Below, piece by piece: positions 31,576-40,777 of a stretch of 64,000 bases of DNA. Positions within the stretch are counted from its first letter, which is position 1. Each line of letters starts with the position of its first letter. A program made the position numbers and the translations under genes. Under the pieces are notes generated by a model. That model was not told the origin of the DNA. It was given only the letters and a program-made list of their open reading frames with translations, and ran no database searches. The DNA comes from CAADGU01 sp035444285 (GTDB lineage: Bacteria > Chloroflexota > Anaerolineae > Promineifilales > Promineifilaceae): contig DAOMOK010000005.1 of NCBI GenBank assembly GCA_035444285.1, positions 353,861 through 417,860 on the forward strand. Direction: 5' to 3'.

Positions 31576-32640
31576 TCACAACAGCAGCCTATCTTGAGGG
31601 ATGCCTTTTTCCACATCCAGCAAATTGTACTGAGCCAACATACCCCGCACATCCTGGGCAGACATGAGGTGATCGGCCGAACTATACTCTTTGTCCAACG
31701 GTATACCGGCCCAATCGGCATGTCGCAACTCCGCCTGGCTGGGCATAATGACAAAGTAAGCGCCACGTGCGGCAGTGCGGTGGGCTTCTTCTTCGGACAC
31801 CAGAATTTCGTGGATTTTTTCACCGGGGCGGATGCCGATTATCTTTGTTTCAATGGAACGGTTGCCAACAAGTATGGCGGCAACATCCACTACCCGTGCA
31901 GAAGGTACACGCGGCACGTAAATCTCGCCTGGATGTGCTTCATTGAGGGCGGCAAAAACCGTGTCTACCGCCTGGTTTAGACTGAGCAGGAAGCGCGTCA
32001 TCTCTGGCGTGGTGATAGTAATGGGGCCGCCGTTGCGAATGATTTTGTGGAAAAGGGGAATGACCGAGCCGCGTGAGGCCAGAACGTTGCCGTAACGTAC
32101 ACAGACCAGCCGGGTCTGGGGACATTCCAGATTGGCTTGCACAAAGAGTCGTTCCTGAATGGCTTTTGTCATACCCATTACGTTGACAGGTTTGCAGGCC
32201 TTATCGGTGGAAATGCCAATGACGGTTTGCACTGGTAGGTTATGCTCACGAATGGCGCGGATGATATTTTCTGGCCCCAAGATATTTGTCTTTACTGCTT
32301 CAAAGGGAGAGTATTCACAGGCAGGTACGTGTTTGAGAGCGGCGGCATTGAAAAGGATGTCAGCATCGCGCATAACGGCCGTTACCCCATGATAGTCGCG
32401 CACATCCCCAATGCGAAAAGCAACCGTCTGCCGGTAAAGCTCATAAACAGCCTCATCTGTCGTCGCCAGACGGTTCAGGTATTCCATGTGCATGTCGTGT
32501 TGTTTGGATTCATCACGAGAGAAGATGGTAATTTTGCGTGGTCGGCCCTGTTCACCAGTTAAGATGCGCCGTAAGAGTACCTGGCCTAACGAGCCAGTAC
32601 CGCCGGTAATGAGAACATGTTTGTTATCTAATAAATTCAT
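31576..32640 (-). CDS. UDP-GlcNAc dehydratase/epimerase-like SDR (CapE/CapD family)
   Basis: 354 residues. Rossmann motif HVLITGGTGSLGQVLLRRIL, then ITIFSRDESKQHDM, FNAAALKHVPACEYSPFEA and ISTDKACKPVNVMGMTKAI, where a Met replaces the usual catalytic Tyr region seen as YGxTK in ordinary SDRs, as in the CapE/FlaA1-type sugar dehydratases (MGxTK). Acts on UDP-GlcNAc to start synthesis of rare deoxyamino sugars such as FucNAc. The RmlD-like gene upstream overlaps it by four bases, so they act in sequence, as CapE-CapF do. Confidence 0.9.
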   Translation of the reverse strand: MNLLDNKHVLITGGTGSLGQVLLRRILTGEQGRPRKITIFSRDESKQHDMHMEYLNRLATTDEAVYELYRQTVAFRIGDVRDYHGVTAVMRDADILFNAAALKHVPACEYSPFEAVKTNILGPENIIRAIREHNLPVQTVIGISTDKACKPVNVMGMTKAIQERLFVQANLECPQTRLVCVRYGNVLASRGSVIPLFHKIIRNGGPITITTPEMTRFLLSLNQAVDTVFAALNEAHPGEIYVPRVPSARVVDVAAILVGNRSIETKIIGIRPGEKIHEILVSEEEAHRTAARGAYFVIMPSQAELRHADWAGIPLDKEYSSADHLMSAQDVRGMLAQYNLLDVEKGIPQDRLLL

Positions 32641-33524
32641 TCCATTTTACTCCAAGTGTCATAAGGGGTAGGGTCGGCTACCAGCGTGTCAATCATCTCG
32701 TCCCAAGAAGGGATGGGAATAGATGTGGTCTGGGTAAATAGAGTGGCGTCCAGGCTGCGATCACAGAAAAAGTCAGAAGAAGGATTCACTTCAATGTCTA
32801 GTTGTAAGGCGTCGCGTATCTTAAGCAATAATTCGTACTTGCTAATCGGTTGGCTGGCAACCTGGTAAAGACCCGCTAGATCGGGATGGTGGATGATGAG
32901 TTCGTAGAGAATTATAGATAATGCTTGCGTGGTCAGGCCGGAATAAATGGCGTGGGTAAAACCATTTATAGTTTGCCCTCTTTTGCTCAGGAACCATTCC
33001 AGCAAGCCAACTTTTTTCACAAAATCACGGCCGATAATAGAAGTGCGTAAAGTTAAACAGCCGGGCTGATTTACTTCGCCCAGGAGTTTGGTACGGCCGT
33101 ACAAATCCACCGGGTCTGGCACATCCTCTTCTGTGTAATTCCCTTTTTGCCCGCTAAAAACACAGTCGGTGCTGATATGAATGAGCCGCGTGCGCGTCGC
33201 CTGGCAAAGCCTTGCCAATCGGTGTGGGAAGAGCGCATTTACTTCTAAACTGGCAATAGGGTCTTTTGCCGTCTCCAGTTGTTTAATGATGCCAACACAA
33301 TTGATGACCACATGCGGCCGGACGTGGGCAAACGCTTCCACCACACTGTCAAACTGGCGTGCGTCCACCCCGGTAACAGTGCGGGTTAAATCCTGATACA
33401 TCGGGAAGCGTGTCCAGGGGCCATTGGTTTGGGCAAAGGCTGCATACGTTTCCAGGTGCATGCTGAGGAGTTGGAATGCTTTATGTCCCAACATGCCCTG
33501 CCCGCCTAAAATGAGTAGTTTCAT
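32637..33524 (-). CDS. RmlD-like sugar-nucleotide reductase (SDR)
   Basis: 295 residues. LLILGGQGMLGHKAFQLL binds NAD(P); VINCVGIIKQLETAKDPIAS and LIHISTDCVFSGQKGNYTEE are the RmlD/CapF hallmarks, and VDLYGRTKLLGEV supplies the YxxxK pair. Homologues reduce a 4-keto sugar nucleotide, as dTDP-4-dehydrorhamnose reductase does, or the UDP-2-acetamido intermediate in CapF-type pathways. With the overlapping CapE-like gene it probably makes a UDP-linked 2-acetamido-2,6-dideoxyhexose. The substrate is inferred from the neighbour only. Confidence 0.88.
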   Translation of the reverse strand: MKLLILGGQGMLGHKAFQLLSMHLETYAAFAQTNGPWTRFPMYQDLTRTVTGVDARQFDSVVEAFAHVRPHVVINCVGIIKQLETAKDPIASLEVNALFPHRLARLCQATRTRLIHISTDCVFSGQKGNYTEEDVPDPVDLYGRTKLLGEVNQPGCLTLRTSIIGRDFVKKVGLLEWFLSKRGQTINGFTHAIYSGLTTQALSIILYELIIHHPDLAGLYQVASQPISKYELLLKIRDALQLDIEVNPSSDFFCDRSLDATLFTQTTSIPIPSWDEMIDTLVADPTPYDTWSKME

Positions 33525-33605
33525 CGCTCAAATCTCCAAACCGGGGATTATACCTGAAGTTAGCCAGTTGCCTGCCCATCCCCATTTAGAATAGACTTCG
33601 CTGCC

Positions 33606-34514
33606 ATGTATGAAGCGAACAACCATCCACTCATTTATGCGCTGGTGTTGAATTGGAATGGGGCGAACGAGGCCATTGAATGTTTACATTCTCTCAAGCG
33701 ACAAACATATCCTCATCTAAAGCTGTTGCTGGTGGATAATGGCTCGGTGGACGATTCGATTGCCTGCATCACGGCCGTGCATCCTGAAATAGAATTGGTC
33801 GCCAACGCCAAAAACCTGGGTTTTGCTGGTGGCGTAAACGCTGGGCTGCACCATGCCTTTGCTGCCGGCGCTGATCATGTCTTGATTTTGAATAACGATC
33901 TGATTTTGGAAGAAAATTGTGTGGCCGAACTGGCGGCGCACACGGCCGTAGACGTTGGTTTTGTCGCTGCCACCATCTATTACACCGATGACCCCCAACG
34001 CATCTGGTCTATGAGCGGCAACATCAACCCCTGGACATTGGAGCGCATTGTAGATGTGCGTGGACAACTAGACGAGGGGCAATTCCCGCGGGTGATGGAG
34101 CGGCACTTTGCGCCGGGTGGTGCGTCGCTCATGTCGCGGCGAGCATACGAGTTAACAGCTGGTTTTGATGAAGGCTTTTTTCTCTATTACGAGGATGCAG
34201 ATTTAAGCCTGCGGGCGCATAAAGCGGGACTGCGCGTATTGGTGTGCAGCCAGGCCAAAATGTGGCACGCTATTTCTAAGAGCAGCGGCGGCAGCGATTC
34301 TCCCCGCGAGCGGTATTGGATGGCCCGTTCCAGTGTGCGCTACTTTGCTAAACATGCCCGCTGGTGGCAGATTCCCTTGATTGTTTTGTGGCGTTTGGGA
34401 AGTGCGCTGAAAACGACGTGGCGATTGTGGCGGCACGGCCGTTACGAATCCCTAAACGCCTACTGGCGTGGCCTATGGCACGGTATGCGCGATGGTCGCG
34501 GCATCTGCCACTAA
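33606..34514 (+). CDS. GT2-family glycosyltransferase
   Basis: 302 residues, GT-A fold with YALVLNWNGANEAIECLHSL, LLLVDNGSVDDSIACITA, KNLGFAGGVNAGLHHAFAAG and the DxD-type HVLILNNDLILEENC. GGASLMSRRAYELTAGFDEG and FFLYYEDADLSLRAHKAGLR follow, the standard rhamnosyltransferase-like (WbbL/RfbN) set. A C-terminal amphipathic segment with WWQIPLIVLWRLG probably touches the membrane. TAGAAT 13 bases before ATG suggests a short leader. Divergent from the CapE/RmlD pair and plausibly uses their product. Confidence 0.93.
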   Translation: MYEANNHPLIYALVLNWNGANEAIECLHSLKRQTYPHLKLLLVDNGSVDDSIACITAVHPEIELVANAKNLGFAGGVNAGLHHAFAAGADHVLILNNDLILEENCVAELAAHTAVDVGFVAATIYYTDDPQRIWSMSGNINPWTLERIVDVRGQLDEGQFPRVMERHFAPGGASLMSRRAYELTAGFDEGFFLYYEDADLSLRAHKAGLRVLVCSQAKMWHAISKSSGGSDSPRERYWMARSSVRYFAKHARWWQIPLIVLWRLGSALKTTWRLWRHGRYESLNAYWRGLWHGMRDGRGICH

Positions 34515-34577
34515 ACTCCGAATTTTTCGCAGTGACTCTGATTTATCACCAGCAGCAAAAAGGAATCAGGAGGTACT

Positions 34578-35996
34578 ATGCTAAATAAGAGCGTACTTTT
34601 TCTGTTACTGATCATGGCAGTGTGGGGATTAGGAACTTTATCCACTTTGTTCGCAGCCACACACTCTGAAGCGGCCGTTGCATCCCTTCAACAGAACATC
34701 CTTGAAGGTTCAGGGAATGGCGGGGTGTATTTGCCATTGAGTGTGAAGCCTTTTAGGGCAACCACCGCCCGTGTCTCAATCGCATCTGATGGGACACAAG
34801 GTAATCATGCTTCAGGATTCCCTTCTATTTCCGCTGATGGGCGCTATGTTGCTTTCTATTCCATTGCCAGCAATCTGGTTAGTAATGACACCAATGGCAT
34901 GGCTGATATTTTTGTGCATGACCGGCATACAGGCATGACGAGCCGCATCTCTTTAGCTTCTGACGGAACAGAAGCGAATGGGTCTTCTATTCATGTTGAT
35001 ATTTCGGCCGACGGCCGTTATGTGGCCTTTGATTCTTATGCGAGCAATCTGGTCCCTGGCGATACGAATGGGTATATAGATGTCTTTGTCCATGACCGGC
35101 AAACGGGCGAGACCAGCCGGATTTCTGTTGGTGACGATGGAACGCAGGGCAATCACGAGTCTGACTACCCCGTTATTTCGGCCGACGGCCGATATGTGGC
35201 TTTTCAGTCCGCCGCCAGTAATTTGATCGCCAACGACACCAACAGCGTGCAGGATATTTTTGCCTATGACCGGCAAACAGAGCAAACCAGTCGCGTCTCT
35301 GTCGCTTCCGACGGCACTCAAGGAGATGGAAGGTCTTTGGTTCCTTCTATTTCCGCCGACGGCCGTTTTGTAGCTTTTCAATCTGAGGCTGCTAACCTTG
35401 GTACCCACAATGGTTTCACAGATATTTTTGTCCATGACCGGCAGACAGGCGAGACCGTCCTTGTTTCTCTGAACGCCGATGGAGTTGAAGGGAATTATGG
35501 CTCTTGGGCTCCTTCCATCTCGGCCAGCGGCCGTTTTGTGGCCTTCTTTTCTGACGCCAACAACTTGGTCAGCCATGATACCAATCACGACAAGGATGTT
35601 TTTGTCCGCGACCTGGAAACAGGTGAGACAAGATTGGTTTCCGTTTCATCTGATGGAGTTCAAGGGAATACTGCTTCCTGGTCACCGGTTATTTCCGCAG
35701 ACGGTCGCTTTGTAGTCTTTTATACCGATGCCAACACTTTGGTCAATGACGACACAAATAATAGCGGTGATGTCTTCGTCCATGATCAGCAAACGGCCGA
35801 GACCAGCCGTGTCTCTATTGCTTCTGACGGTACCCAGAGCAACCACCATTCTGGGTGGCCTTCCATCTCTGCTAACGGCCGTTATGTGGTCTTCGATTCT
35901 GATGCCAGCAATCTGGTCAGCGATGATACTAACGGCGTTCTTGATGTCTTCGTCCATGACTGGGACCCGCAGGCAAATACAGGCTGGGAGCGTTAA
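34578..35996 (+). CDS. Secreted seven-repeat beta-propeller protein (TolB/PD40-like)
   Basis: 472 residues. AGGAGGT before ATG 34578 and an N-terminal signal peptide (about 1-32) indicate export. After a YLPLSVKP motif come seven tandem repeats of about 58 residues of the form RVSIASDGTQGN...SISADGRYVAF...ASNLVSNDTNG...DIFVHDRQTGET, that is, one complete seven-bladed PD40/TolB-like propeller. The DNA repeats too and carries the octamer or close variants where DGR/NGR is encoded. Repeats 5 and 6 have LVS(L/V) in place of RVS. Probably an adhesive or ligand-binding surface protein; no enzyme motif is seen. Confidence 0.88.
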   Translation: MLNKSVLFLLLIMAVWGLGTLSTLFAATHSEAAVASLQQNILEGSGNGGVYLPLSVKPFRATTARVSIASDGTQGNHASGFPSISADGRYVAFYSIASNLVSNDTNGMADIFVHDRHTGMTSRISLASDGTEANGSSIHVDISADGRYVAFDSYASNLVPGDTNGYIDVFVHDRQTGETSRISVGDDGTQGNHESDYPVISADGRYVAFQSAASNLIANDTNSVQDIFAYDRQTEQTSRVSVASDGTQGDGRSLVPSISADGRFVAFQSEAANLGTHNGFTDIFVHDRQTGETVLVSLNADGVEGNYGSWAPSISASGRFVAFFSDANNLVSHDTNHDKDVFVRDLETGETRLVSVSSDGVQGNTASWSPVISADGRFVVFYTDANTLVNDDTNNSGDVFVHDQQTAETSRVSIASDGTQSNHHSGWPSISANGRYVVFDSDASNLVSDDTNGVLDVFVHDWDPQANTGWER

Positions 35997-36120
35997 GGAG
36001 AAACTGCTTCCTGATAAAGGGCCAGGATTTCATTCGCCGAAAGGCCACGGCCGTACACCCGCACTTCGTCAATGATGCCCTGAAAGTAACGGCCGTTCTC
36101 TTTCCTCTCATGCTTGCATC
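35993..36120 (-). pseudogene. LamG-domain C-terminal fragment, copy 1
   Basis: On the minus strand the sequence reads NGRYFQGIIDEVRVYGRGLS then ANEILALYQEAVSP and a stop. This is the characteristic last two strands of a LamG/concanavalin-like domain (IDEVRVYxRALSxxEI). No upstream domain remains: an in-frame TGA precedes it. About 100 bases are clearly similar to 37812-37915. Together the two copies bracket the GT-C gene. Its stop overlaps the end of the beta-propeller gene. Confidence 0.75.
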
Positions 36121-36157
36121 AGCAAACAACGCCTTTTTAACCTTATTACTAAAGAGT

Positions 36158-37708
36158 CTAATCCTGCCGCAAATGAAACAGATACGCGCTCGCGCCTTGA
36201 ACCTCAATCGAATCTACAATAACGTATAAGCCCTTCAACGTGTTTACCACTTCATCTTGTTCTGCGTTAGCTGTATGGGAAAAGAGCAACCAGAATTCTG
36301 TTTGAGAAGAATGGGTTATGGTTGCCAAAATTTCACTCACTTTCTCTTCCGGCGATAATTGTCTTATCCATCTCCCATAGATGATTTCATTGTCTGTACA
36401 ATAAGATTCCAATGCGCCAGCCCAACACTCTCTGTACCAGGTAGCCGGTATCTCCTCTTCCAAATCGCCGTCTGATTGTAGTTGATAGCGAAAACCTGGA
36501 ACTGCACCATAATAAACATATGCGGGGATATTATCAGTTCTGTTAGCCAGGAAATAGGTTGCTACAGATCGCAAATCTTCTGGTGCTTCCCTTGGGGCGA
36601 CTACAGTAATCACGGAAATGCCGATAAACATAGCCAGGCTTAAAGGCCGCCATATTTGCCACATCGTCGTTATGCCAACCGAAACGGCCAGAACAAGCAA
36701 AGGTGTCAAGATCAGTGCATGCCGGGTGCCACCGTAAGGATATACCCCCATTCTTCCTGCTACGTAATAAAGAATCCAACTTACCAGTAACCACACAAGC
36801 AAATATGCATGTCGTGTAGACTTTGCCAGGCCTAGTACACTGAAAAAAAGCGAGATCAGTATCATTACCCAGGCGAGCAACTGTAGGTTTGTCCACAATT
36901 CAGGTTCCGCTATATATCCCGTCAATTGGTAGGCGAGCAACTGCCTCGTATTGGTCAGTAAAATGTTGGCTTCTATTGACAAGGAATGAAAATTTGTGGC
37001 GAAAGCGTTACTGGTTGGCCCCTGAAACAATTGATGGGGAATCCAACCAATAGCAAGCGGCAATATCAGCAGTATGAAAACCAAAAGCGCCACGATTTGT
37101 TTCACGAGGTATTTCTTCTTTCTCCTGAAAACATTCTCAACAAAAACAACGCCGGCCACGGCGATAATAATTAGCAGTGAGCCATAGTAGTTGTAGATGC
37201 ATAATAAAGCGGTGATTACCCAAATTGCCCAGTATCTTCCCCGGTTTGTCTGGCGAGCATATGACATCACAAGCAGATTCAGAAGTAAGGTGAATATGAG
37301 GATTGCATATTGCCCGACTTCTTGCGCAAAACGAATTTCTGGGGGAAGCAGTGCCAAAAAAAAAGCGGATACAACACCTGCAGATTGACTATGAACATGG
37401 CGGCCCAGTGTAAAAATGGTAGCAATGGAAAGTAAACTGATAAAGGTTGACAGAAGTCGCAGGGTAAATTCATCCCGTCCAAGATTCATCCAGAAATGTA
37501 GTAGCAGAGAATAAAGTGGTGGGTCTTGTAAAGAAGTCTTGACGGCCTCAAAGAGTTTATCGAGCGAGGCCGTAGCTACCCAAAACTCCATTGATTCATC
37601 AAACCATAATGGTTGTAAATCTAGTGTATGGAGTCTGATAAAAAAGGCCAAGAGGATGATGAGAAGCGGGATGAGACGATTTTGGAGATAAGTTAACATA
37701 AAAACCAT
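36158..37708 (-). CDS. GT-C glycosyltransferase (GT39-like), imported-looking
   Basis: 516 residues, about 10-11 membrane helices. First loop PLWFDESMEFWVATA with the acidic GT-C residues, then DPPLYSLLLHFWMNLGRDEF and LPPEIRFAQEVGQYAILIF, hallmarks of the PMT/ArnT-like family (WFDE, DPPLY, and the EIRFAQE variant of ARxxR/Y). It should move a sugar from a lipid-phosphate donor outside the membrane. The gene is AT-richer than neighbours, has no ACGGCCGT (none from about 36095 to 37825) and lies between two LamG fragments, so it looks inserted. Confidence 0.85.
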   Translation of the reverse strand: MVFMLTYLQNRLIPLLIILLAFFIRLHTLDLQPLWFDESMEFWVATASLDKLFEAVKTSLQDPPLYSLLLHFWMNLGRDEFTLRLLSTFISLLSIATIFTLGRHVHSQSAGVVSAFFLALLPPEIRFAQEVGQYAILIFTLLLNLLVMSYARQTNRGRYWAIWVITALLCIYNYYGSLLIIIAVAGVVFVENVFRRKKKYLVKQIVALLVFILLILPLAIGWIPHQLFQGPTSNAFATNFHSLSIEANILLTNTRQLLAYQLTGYIAEPELWTNLQLLAWVMILISLFFSVLGLAKSTRHAYLLVWLLVSWILYYVAGRMGVYPYGGTRHALILTPLLVLAVSVGITTMWQIWRPLSLAMFIGISVITVVAPREAPEDLRSVATYFLANRTDNIPAYVYYGAVPGFRYQLQSDGDLEEEIPATWYRECWAGALESYCTDNEIIYGRWIRQLSPEEKVSEILATITHSSQTEFWLLFSHTANAEQDEVVNTLKGLYVIVDSIEVQGASAYLFHLRQD

Positions 37709-37811
37709 CTTGAGCTATGCTGTTTACCATAGATGCTACGTAAGCACGGTTAATTTGCCAAATGCTTTCTGTGTGATAGCTGCGCCATCGCCACTACAAT
37801 CCCCATAATAC

Positions 37812-37915
37812 ACCACTGCTGAAAGGCTACGGCCGTAAACCCTCGCATCGTCAACCATTCCCTCAAGGTAACGGCCGTTACCTTTCCTCTCACGCTTGCC
37901 TCAGCAAACATCGCC
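37812..37915 (-). pseudogene. LamG-domain C-terminal fragment, copy 2
   Basis: Minus strand: NGRYLEGMVDDARVYGRSLS, the same element as at 35993-36120. Both copies have TGA then (C/G)K(H/R)ERK before it, so the similarity extends over noncoding bases. It contains two ACGGCCGT copies at matching positions. Relic, not a gene. Confidence 0.72.
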
Positions 37916-37949
37916 TTTAAGCGGCAGTACGCTATAATTGCGGGCTGGT

Positions 37950-38726
37950 ATGGTACAACAAACTCCCAAAGCCCACATCATGTTGGAAGCACGCCTGAAT
38001 GGCGTCCTTACCGGCGCCGATAGTCAGCGTGGCTATGAGACCGTCTACAGTCAGGTAGGCAATATCGCCCAAAGTGATTCCTTCTACCTGTGGATTCTCG
38101 AATTACTGGCCTTGCAACCAGGTGAGAGTTACCTGGACATTTCTTGTGGTCAGGCGGAGTTACCACGTCTGGCGCAAAAGAAAGGCATCCAGGCGCATGG
38201 CATGGATTTGTCCCACAACGCCCTGGTGACCGGTCATACCCTCATGCAAGCACAAAATCTGGTAACAGCCAACAGTCAGCAACTTCCCTACGCAAACAAA
38301 AATTTTGATGTGATTAGCAACATTGGCAGCCTGGAACATTACCTGGACATGGCCCAGGCGGTTCGGGAGATGGCGCGGGTGCTGAAGCCGGACGGCCGTG
38401 CCCTCATTCTCGTTCCCAACACCTTCAGCCTGCTCACTAACGTCTGGATCGCCTTCCGCCAAGGCCGCACCAGCATAGATCCCTACCAGCCTATCCAGCG
38501 TTATGCTGCCCGTTACGAGTGGCAACAATTGCTAGAAGAAAACGGGCTTACCGTTACCAAAACGCTCAAGTATGAACGGGAACGGCCGCGCACCAGGCCC
38601 GATCTCATGAATTATGTCCGCCGCCCGAAGCAAATGGCGCGCCTCATGTTGACACCTTTCATCCCTCTGAATCTGGCATGGTCTTTTGTGTTTATATGTC
38701 ACAAAGCCAGGCACATCAACACATGA
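37950..38726 (+). CDS. SAM-dependent methyltransferase (Methyltransf_11 type)
   Basis: 258 residues from ATG 37950, only 11 bases after a TATAAT box (37933-37938). Motif I is YLDISCGQAELPRLAQKKG, and post-I has AHGMDLSHNALVTG. FDVISNIGSLEHYLDMAQAV and LKPDGRALILVPNTFSLL are the usual UbiE/Methyltransf_11 strands. Tail basic. It starts a three-gene operon with tightly overlapping genes (ATGA junctions) continuing to the flippase-like protein. It probably methylates a glycan or lipid intermediate. Confidence 0.87.
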   Translation: MVQQTPKAHIMLEARLNGVLTGADSQRGYETVYSQVGNIAQSDSFYLWILELLALQPGESYLDISCGQAELPRLAQKKGIQAHGMDLSHNALVTGHTLMQAQNLVTANSQQLPYANKNFDVISNIGSLEHYLDMAQAVREMARVLKPDGRALILVPNTFSLLTNVWIAFRQGRTSIDPYQPIQRYAARYEWQQLLEENGLTVTKTLKYERERPRTRPDLMNYVRRPKQMARLMLTPFIPLNLAWSFVFICHKARHINT

Positions 38727-39724
38727 GTGAACAAGTAATCACGAAAGGTATTGAATACGTTTGCTGCAATTTGTGTGGCGCGGATGACACGGCCGTGCGT
38801 TACCAGATTCCCGTGCGTGATGATCAGCTTGGCGATTATGGGCAGGATATCTGGAATATTGTGCAATGCCGTCGTTGTGGTCTCATCTATACCAATCCTC
38901 GCCCCGACAAGGCTGCCCTGTCTGCCTATTACACCTTTGCCAATGAATGGGATTATCAGTTTGTTCAAGATTGGTTTATCGAAAACGCGGATTTGCAGCG
39001 ACCTACCTGGCAGCGTTACTTACGTGTTATGCGCCAGTATGCGCCATCTGGCAAACTGCTTGACGTAGGTTGTGGCGCGGGCACATTTCTGCTAGAAGCC
39101 CAACAAGCGGGTTATGATGTGTGTGGTCAAGAAGTGTCACCATATTTTGCGGAATACGGCCGTGCTGCCCATCATCTTCACATTTACGAAGGTGAACTGG
39201 ACTCACTTAATTTGGCGAGTAACAGCTTTGATATAACTACCGCATTTGATGTAATCGAACACCACCCTGACCCACAACAATTACTCCAACAAATGTATGA
39301 CCTGCTAAAACCAGGAGGCATCATTGTTCTCAGCACCCACGACATCGGCAACTTTTATGCCCGTCGTTATGGGGACAGGTGGCGTTATCTCAACCCTGTC
39401 GGTCATCTCGTTTATTTCACCCGTCAAACCCTACAGACCATGCTGCACCAAGTCGGCTTCCAGGTATTGCAGGTGGGGGGGATACATACAATTGACGTGG
39501 GGCAGACGGCCGTAGCCCGCAACAAAATCGTCCAGTTCGGCCGTGTTATTCTCCTACGCGCTCTCATTATTGGCCTTTACAAGCCAATTACTCGCCGCAT
39601 TCCCCGCCTCACCCACTGGCAAATTCAACATGGCAATGCCACTCTCAACCATAAAAAACTGCTTTTGCGTGTGGGTAGCCAGATTGTCATGGATGATGAC
39701 ATGGTTGTCCTGGCCCAAAAATGA
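38723..39724 (+). CDS. Methyltransferase with N-terminal zinc-ribbon
   Basis: 333 residues from ATG 38723 (ATGA overlap with the upstream gene). YVCCNLCGADD and IVQCRRCGLIYTNPRP form a CxxC...CxxC zinc-binding head. A class I methyltransferase follows with KLLDVGCGAGTFLLEAQQAG, FDVIEHHPDPQQLLQQMY and LLKPGGIIVLSTHDIG. This two-part design (zinc ribbon + Methyltransf_23) is common in polysaccharide loci, where it methylates nucleotide or lipid-linked sugars. A C-terminal tail of about 60 residues has no clear assignment. Confidence 0.9.
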   Translation: MSEQVITKGIEYVCCNLCGADDTAVRYQIPVRDDQLGDYGQDIWNIVQCRRCGLIYTNPRPDKAALSAYYTFANEWDYQFVQDWFIENADLQRPTWQRYLRVMRQYAPSGKLLDVGCGAGTFLLEAQQAGYDVCGQEVSPYFAEYGRAAHHLHIYEGELDSLNLASNSFDITTAFDVIEHHPDPQQLLQQMYDLLKPGGIIVLSTHDIGNFYARRYGDRWRYLNPVGHLVYFTRQTLQTMLHQVGFQVLQVGGIHTIDVGQTAVARNKIVQFGRVILLRALIIGLYKPITRRIPRLTHWQIQHGNATLNHKKLLLRVGSQIVMDDDMVVLAQK

Positions 39725-40680
39725 AAGAACGGTTACCATGGCCTGCCCTCTCCCTTGTAGGAAAAATGAGGCGTGTCGGTCATTATCTGACCACCGGTTG
39801 GCGTCGCCAGTTTCTAAGCGCTTTTTTTGTCCTGTTTACAATATCCCTCATTGTTCGCGTCATCCACGGCAATTGGGACTTGCTGTCCAACTACGCATGG
39901 GATATTCGTCCTGAGTGGCTCCTCTACGGTATCGCCGCATTTTTTGCAGATTTTTTCCTGGTTATCTGGATATGGCATTTGTTAGTAACTCGCCTGGCTA
40001 ACTACAACAACCGGCGTCGCACCGTCAAAATCTACCTTCAGGCGAACCTATCCCGGCGCATTCCAGGGATGGTGTGGTATATCGCCAGCCGCGCCGTCCT
40101 CTACCAGGAAGCAGGTGTCAGTAAAACACAAATATCCCTGCTCAGTGGTCTGGAACTGGCCTTTTTCATGATCTCAGGTTTTGTTACCACACTACTTACC
40201 TTGCCGTTCTGGTCGGGTCTCGATGAAGTCTTAAGCCCATCTGCCCAATTGTGGACCTCGCTTTTCATGCTACTCTTGGGCGGCATTCTCGTACATCCGC
40301 GCATCCTACAAAAACTATGGCAGAAGATCAACCGTTCCATGCCTGAACAAGAATTACAGTGGGGGGACACGGCCGTGTGGCTCACCCTTTACATATTGAC
40401 CTGGATCGTTGGTGGCTTGGTTCTTTTCAGTGTCATCAATTTCTTTCAACCATTAGCAATCACCCACCTCATTACCATAATTGGCATGTGGTCTTTATCC
40501 GGTACTATCTCTCTAGCCGGTTTTTTTACCATTTCATTTGTCGGTTTGCGCGAAGTAACGTTGATCGTTCTCTTGACACAATTACTGCCCATGCCAGTCA
40601 CGCTCATTGTAGCAATAACTGTTCGTTTGATGTGGTTGACTGGCGAATTGCTCGCTTCCCTGGTTTCTTTCAGGCTTTAA
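39721..40680 (+). CDS. Flippase-like / LPG-synthase-TM (YbhN) family membrane protein
   Basis: 319 residues with about 8 membrane helices. The family core is recognisable in LQANLSRRIPGMVWYIASRA, corresponding to the YbhN/AglD-type region, and in SLSGTISLAGFFTISFVGLREVTLI (split across the last helices), where the (P/A)G..G..E motif lies. Such proteins accompany lipid-linked glycan assembly and are suspected lipid flippases. Start overlaps the preceding stop by ATGA. Last gene of the operon beginning at 37950. Substrate unknown. Confidence 0.8.
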   Translation: MKERLPWPALSLVGKMRRVGHYLTTGWRRQFLSAFFVLFTISLIVRVIHGNWDLLSNYAWDIRPEWLLYGIAAFFADFFLVIWIWHLLVTRLANYNNRRRTVKIYLQANLSRRIPGMVWYIASRAVLYQEAGVSKTQISLLSGLELAFFMISGFVTTLLTLPFWSGLDEVLSPSAQLWTSLFMLLLGGILVHPRILQKLWQKINRSMPEQELQWGDTAVWLTLYILTWIVGGLVLFSVINFFQPLAITHLITIIGMWSLSGTISLAGFFTISFVGLREVTLIVLLTQLLPMPVTLIVAITVRLMWLTGELLASLVSFRL

Positions 40681-40777
40681 CCCTTTTTTTAACCCATATG
40701 GAGTATTGAATTTCGTCAGGTTCACATCTATTATTGGCCTAGTCTTACTTGTTAACCTATAAAAAGGAGTAAATATA

